DNA of 6,512 nucleotides from Planctomycetia bacterium (GTDB lineage Bacteria > Planctomycetota > Phycisphaerae > Phycisphaerales > SM1A02). The stretch covers positions 1-6,512 of the forward strand of contig SYIB01000309.1 of the NCBI GenBank assembly GCA_005798965.1, in the 5' to 3' direction. The notes beneath the pieces were generated by a model. The model saw nothing but the letters and a program-made list of their open reading frames with translations. It was not told where the DNA came from and did no database searches. Positions within the stretch are counted from its first letter, which is position 1. Every line of letters starts with the position of its first letter. Shown one piece after another: positions 4,295 to 6,512 of this stretch. Both the position numbers and the translations under genes were made by a program.

Positions 4295-4972
4295 ATGCTG
4301 ACCGACCGCCCCCCGCTCTCACGTCCCCTCGCCGACCCTGCTCTGGCCCTGATCCCCAACGCCGCCATGCTGCTGACCGCCACGTTTGGCGAGATCCGTA
4401 CTGGCGTCATCGTGCGTTGCGTGCAGCAGTGCGCGATGCACCCGCCCATGGTCATGGTGGCGCTCGAGAAGGGGCAGATCATCAGCCCGCTGATCCGCGA
4501 CAGTCGAAACTTCACGCTGAGCGTGCTGCCCAAGGAAGACGCTTTGCTCCGCCGCATGTTCGCGCGCGCGCCCGATCACGGCGGTGATCCCTTCATGGGC
4601 ATCCCTCACCGCACGGCACCGAGCCGCGGCGTGGTCCCCGAGCGCGCGCACGCCTTCTTCGACTGCGAACTCGTACGACACCTCGACATCGACGCGGACT
4701 TCGAGGTCTATGTCGGCATGGTGCATCACGCCCAAGTCATGCATGCTCCGAGCTCGTGCCTCTGTGCCGGCCCCGTCGAGGCACCGGAGAAGCCCGCCTT
4801 CCGTACGCGCCACCTGCCGGCCACGACCACGCTTGAACCCGTCCCGAGCGCGCCCTTGCGCCGCAGCGCCACGCCCAAGGCCGCACCCCGGCGCATTCGA
4901 CCCGTCGCGAAGAAGGCCCCGGAGCGTGGTGGCGCGCGCACCTCGACCGGGTCAACCAACCGCAAGCGCTGA
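4295..4972 (+). CDS. Flavin reductase-like domain protein with basic C-terminal tail
   Basis: Residues about 18-150 of this 225-residue protein match the FMN-binding split-barrel pattern of flavin reductase-like proteins: IPNAAMLLTATFGEIRTGVI (20-39), the MHPPMVMVALEKG strand (48-60), ISPLIRDSRNFTLSVLP (63-79), a segment ending RMFAR, and FFDCELVRHLDIDADFEVYVGMVHHAQVM (121-149), where the family has a strand, a short acidic turn and an IG(R/K)V-like strand. Such proteins bind FMN or FAD and reduce it with NAD(P)H, or serve as flavin-binding partners. Residues about 165-225 are a low-complexity Arg/Lys/Pro/Ala tail resembling histone H1-like or other nucleic-acid-binding tails, and it ends NRKR. 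GGGAG supports the start. It diverges from mraZ; the amidohydrolase follows after 66 bases and may be transcribed with it. The exact reaction and partner are unknown. Confidence 0.8.
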   Translation: MLTDRPPLSRPLADPALALIPNAAMLLTATFGEIRTGVIVRCVQQCAMHPPMVMVALEKGQIISPLIRDSRNFTLSVLPKEDALLRRMFARAPDHGGDPFMGIPHRTAPSRGVVPERAHAFFDCELVRHLDIDADFEVYVGMVHHAQVMHAPSSCLCAGPVEAPEKPAFRTRHLPATTTLEPVPSAPLRRSATPKAAPRRIRPVAKKAPERGGARTSTGSTNRKR

Positions 4973-5025
4973 GCCTGGTGCCACGGTGTCTGGCGACCAC
5001 CGCCTGCTGCGTGCGATGCACCGCC

Positions 5026-5031
5026 TAGGAT
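5026..5031 (+). promoter_or_regulatory. TAGGAT box before the amidohydrolase: Shine-Dalgarno core or -10 element
   Basis: TAGGAT ends seven bases before ATG 5039. Its AGGA core is eight bases from that ATG, a workable Shine-Dalgarno, but only two bases from the in-frame GTG at 5033, so it favours 5039 as the start. The hexamer also fits TANNNT at the spacing seen before nfu and the lipoprotein gene, so a leaderless transcript is an alternative reading. No -35 is evident. Confidence 0.4.
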
Positions 5032-5038
5032 CGTGTCC

Positions 5039-6133
5039 ATGCGCGTGGGCTCCTCTGCCACTGGTCTCTTTCGCGGGGCATCGAACCGATTCGGGCTCGA
5101 CTACCGAGCCGAGGCATCCGCGCTTGGGGCGCCCAGCGTCCCCATCATCGACGCCCACCTCCATGTGAATGGCACCCGTGCGGCCCTGCTGCTGAGAGAT
5201 TGCTGCGATCTGTACGGGATCGAGCGCCTGCACTCCATGACGCATCTCGAACAGCTCGACTCGATCCGAGCCGTGTTCGGTGATCGCATCGAGTTCATCG
5301 CCGTGCCCAACTTCGCCGACCCGGATCGGCTGCACGCGCACACCACCGGGTATCTCGACCGGATCCGCTCGTTCCACCGCGAAGGCGTGCGAACCGTCAA
5401 GTTCTGGGCCGCACCGCGTGCGACGGACATCGCGATCGAGGCTGGCAGCCCTGGTTCGCTGGGCCTTGGCGCTCCGGCACGCGTGGATGCCGCCGACCTC
5501 GCGGCATCGCTCGGCATGCGATTCATGGTGCACTGTGCCGACCCCGACACCTGGTTCGCCACGCGCTACCGGGACAGTGCGATCTACGGCACCAAGCGCT
5601 CGCACTACGAGCCGCTCGAGGCCATGCTCGAGCGCTGGCGCGTGCCCACGCTGGTGGCGCACATGGGCGGCTGGCCCGAGGACATCGAGTTCCTCGATGC
5701 CCTGCTCTTGCGCCACGCCAACCTCTGGCTCGACACCAGCGCAACAAAGTGGATGGTGCGCGAGCTGTCGCAACACCCGCGCGACGAACTCATCGCGTTC
5801 CTCGATCGACACCGCTCCCGCATCATGTTCGGCAGCGACACCGTGACCAGCGATGACCACTTGATCGCCATGGACGGCAAGACGGAAATGGCGGCCAAGG
5901 CCAGCGACGAGCGCGAAGCCTTCGAGCTCTATGCCAGCCGCTACTGGACACTTCGGTCCTTCTGGGAAACCTGCTGGAGCGGCCCGAGCCCCATCAGCGA
6001 CCCGGACCTGGCGATGGTCGATCCCATCAGGCACGGTCCGCTCGATGCACCCGGGATTCACGGGATCGGCCTGGATGCTGAACGGCTGTCCTGGCTCTAT
6101 CGCGGCGCAGTCGAAGCATTTCTCGCTGCCTGA
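5039..6133 (+). CDS. Amidohydrolase-2 family metal-dependent hydrolase
   Basis: From ATG 5039 the protein has 364 residues (GTG 5033 would add two). It has the TIM-barrel metal-hydrolase pattern of the amidohydrolase-2 family, which includes decarboxylases and C-C or C-O hydrolases of the ACMSD type. Visible marks in order are the strand-1 motif IIDAHLHV with His40 and His42, GVRTVKFW with Lys121 at a central strand, RFMVHCADP with His165, LVAHMGGWP with His208, and RIMFGSDT with the catalytic Asp267. A tail of about 90 residues ends with the helix LSWLYRGAVEAFL, where related enzymes have the NAxRLF-type helix. All expected metal-site and catalytic positions are present, so it should be active, but the substrate cannot be deduced. 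It follows the flavin-reductase-like gene on the same strand and converges on the next gene with a 10-base gap. Confidence 0.88.
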   Translation: MRVGSSATGLFRGASNRFGLDYRAEASALGAPSVPIIDAHLHVNGTRAALLLRDCCDLYGIERLHSMTHLEQLDSIRAVFGDRIEFIAVPNFADPDRLHAHTTGYLDRIRSFHREGVRTVKFWAAPRATDIAIEAGSPGSLGLGAPARVDAADLAASLGMRFMVHCADPDTWFATRYRDSAIYGTKRSHYEPLEAMLERWRVPTLVAHMGGWPEDIEFLDALLLRHANLWLDTSATKWMVRELSQHPRDELIAFLDRHRSRIMFGSDTVTSDDHLIAMDGKTEMAAKASDEREAFELYASRYWTLRSFWETCWSGPSPISDPDLAMVDPIRHGPLDAPGIHGIGLDAERLSWLYRGAVEAFLAA

Positions 6134-6143
6134 GAGGCTCGGA

Positions 6144-6512
6144 TCACGCGGTGACCAAGCGCTCGCGAAGCGCCGCAGCAGCGGCAAGGGCCCGCGCGCC
6201 CGCAGAAGCCAGTTCACCCCGGGAGCCAAGCAGGCGGGCAAGGCACAGCGCGAGTTCGTTGACTCCGTATTCCTGCGGCGTGATCAGCCACGATACGGCC
6301 GTGGATCCGGTCGGCGCCAGGCATGCCGTGCCGGCCGCTGCGAAGGGCGCGAGGCATTCCGGGACATCGACCTGCGTGGCGTGCGCGCACCGACCAGCGA
6401 TGGGCGGAGCGGCCACGGCAATGGCCGCGCGGGCGGCGATGGAGGCGAGTGCAGCGTGGTCCTCGAGCACGATGAGCGCATCGTTCAGGTGCATGTCGTG
6501 CGCCAGCATCCG
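6144..6512 (-). CDS. Unidentified protein, C-terminal part (start beyond window)
   Basis: A minus-strand frame enters at the right edge, already open before the first visible Met codon at 6509, and stops with TGA at 6146-6144, giving 122 visible residues. It is alanine- and leucine-rich, with the segment DALIVLEDHAALASIAA, then VPECLAPFAAAGTACLAPTGST, then an acidic helix VNELALCLARLLGSRGELAS and an Ala-rich terminal helix ending RERLVTA. The arrangement (an Ala/Gly turn, a GST-type loop, then helices with ALxxLL) vaguely recalls the C-terminal half of a GT-B glycosyltransferase, but there is no diagnostic catalytic motif, so I leave it unnamed. That it is a real gene is supported by GC-rich third positions and the tight convergent packing against the amidohydrolase. 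Confidence 0.6.
   Translation of the reverse strand, partial: RMLAHDMHLNDALIVLEDHAALASIAARAAIAVAAPPIAGRCAHATQVDVPECLAPFAAAGTACLAPTGSTAVSWLITPQEYGVNELALCLARLLGSRGELASAGARALAAAAALRERLVTA

Noticed and set aside
4952..6241. 429-codon minus-strand frame opposite the amidohydrolase
   Set aside because: It mirrors a gene with all amidohydrolase catalytic motifs, overlaps two other genes and has no recognisable motifs of its own.

Overview
This is a GC-rich, gene-dense bacterial chromosomal window. The mix of genes (a stand-alone mraZ without rsmH/fts genes behind it, csrA without fliW beside it, a dapF operon and an Nfu-type Fe-S protein) together with the base composition suggests a free-living environmental bacterium. 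My best guess is the Planctomycetota (Phycisphaerae-like), but that is inference and no marker gene here proves it.

Layout. (1) Positions 1-2658, minus strand: a three-gene operon read as lipoprotein, then dapF (diaminopimelate epimerase), then an M20-family metallopeptidase cut by the window edge. Both junctions are 4-base ATGA stop/start overlaps, so the genes are probably translationally coupled. The lipoprotein ends in a domain whose spaced E / HxH / D residues resemble a JAMM metalloprotease site. (2) Positions 2659-2958: a 42-base divergent spacer with mirror-image TACACT boxes, then nfu on the plus strand. (3) Positions 3021-4110, minus strand: mraZ, a structured 230-base stretch ending in a strong intrinsic terminator, then csrA with an excellent Shine-Dalgarno. 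(4) Positions 4111-4294: divergent regulatory region with the mraZ promoter embedded in a 10-bp-period operator-like array, and a promoter for a flavin-reductase-like gene. (5) Positions 4295-6133, plus strand: flavin-reductase-domain protein with a basic tail, then an amidohydrolase-2 family protein. (6) Positions 6144-6512, minus strand: C-terminal part of an unidentified protein entering from the right edge.

The most interesting element is the stretch between mraZ and csrA. Read on the minus strand it folds into seven successive small hairpins, every one with GGA in its apical loop (including one exact match to the CsrB repeat CAGGAUG), then a GAAA-tetraloop hairpin, then a 13-bp terminator stem with a U tract. 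This is the architecture of CsrB/RsmY/RsmZ-type RNAs that sequester CsrA, and it lies immediately upstream of csrA itself. I see no separate promoter for it, so it may be made as the 3' UTR of mraZ. With an ACGGAU hairpin loop in the csrA leader and a MraZ-box-like array at the mraZ promoter, the 3021-4161 block looks like a compact circuit: MraZ autoregulation controls output of a CsrA-sponge RNA, and CsrA may control its own translation. The wiring is inference; the hairpins, loops, terminator and boxes are visible in the sequence.
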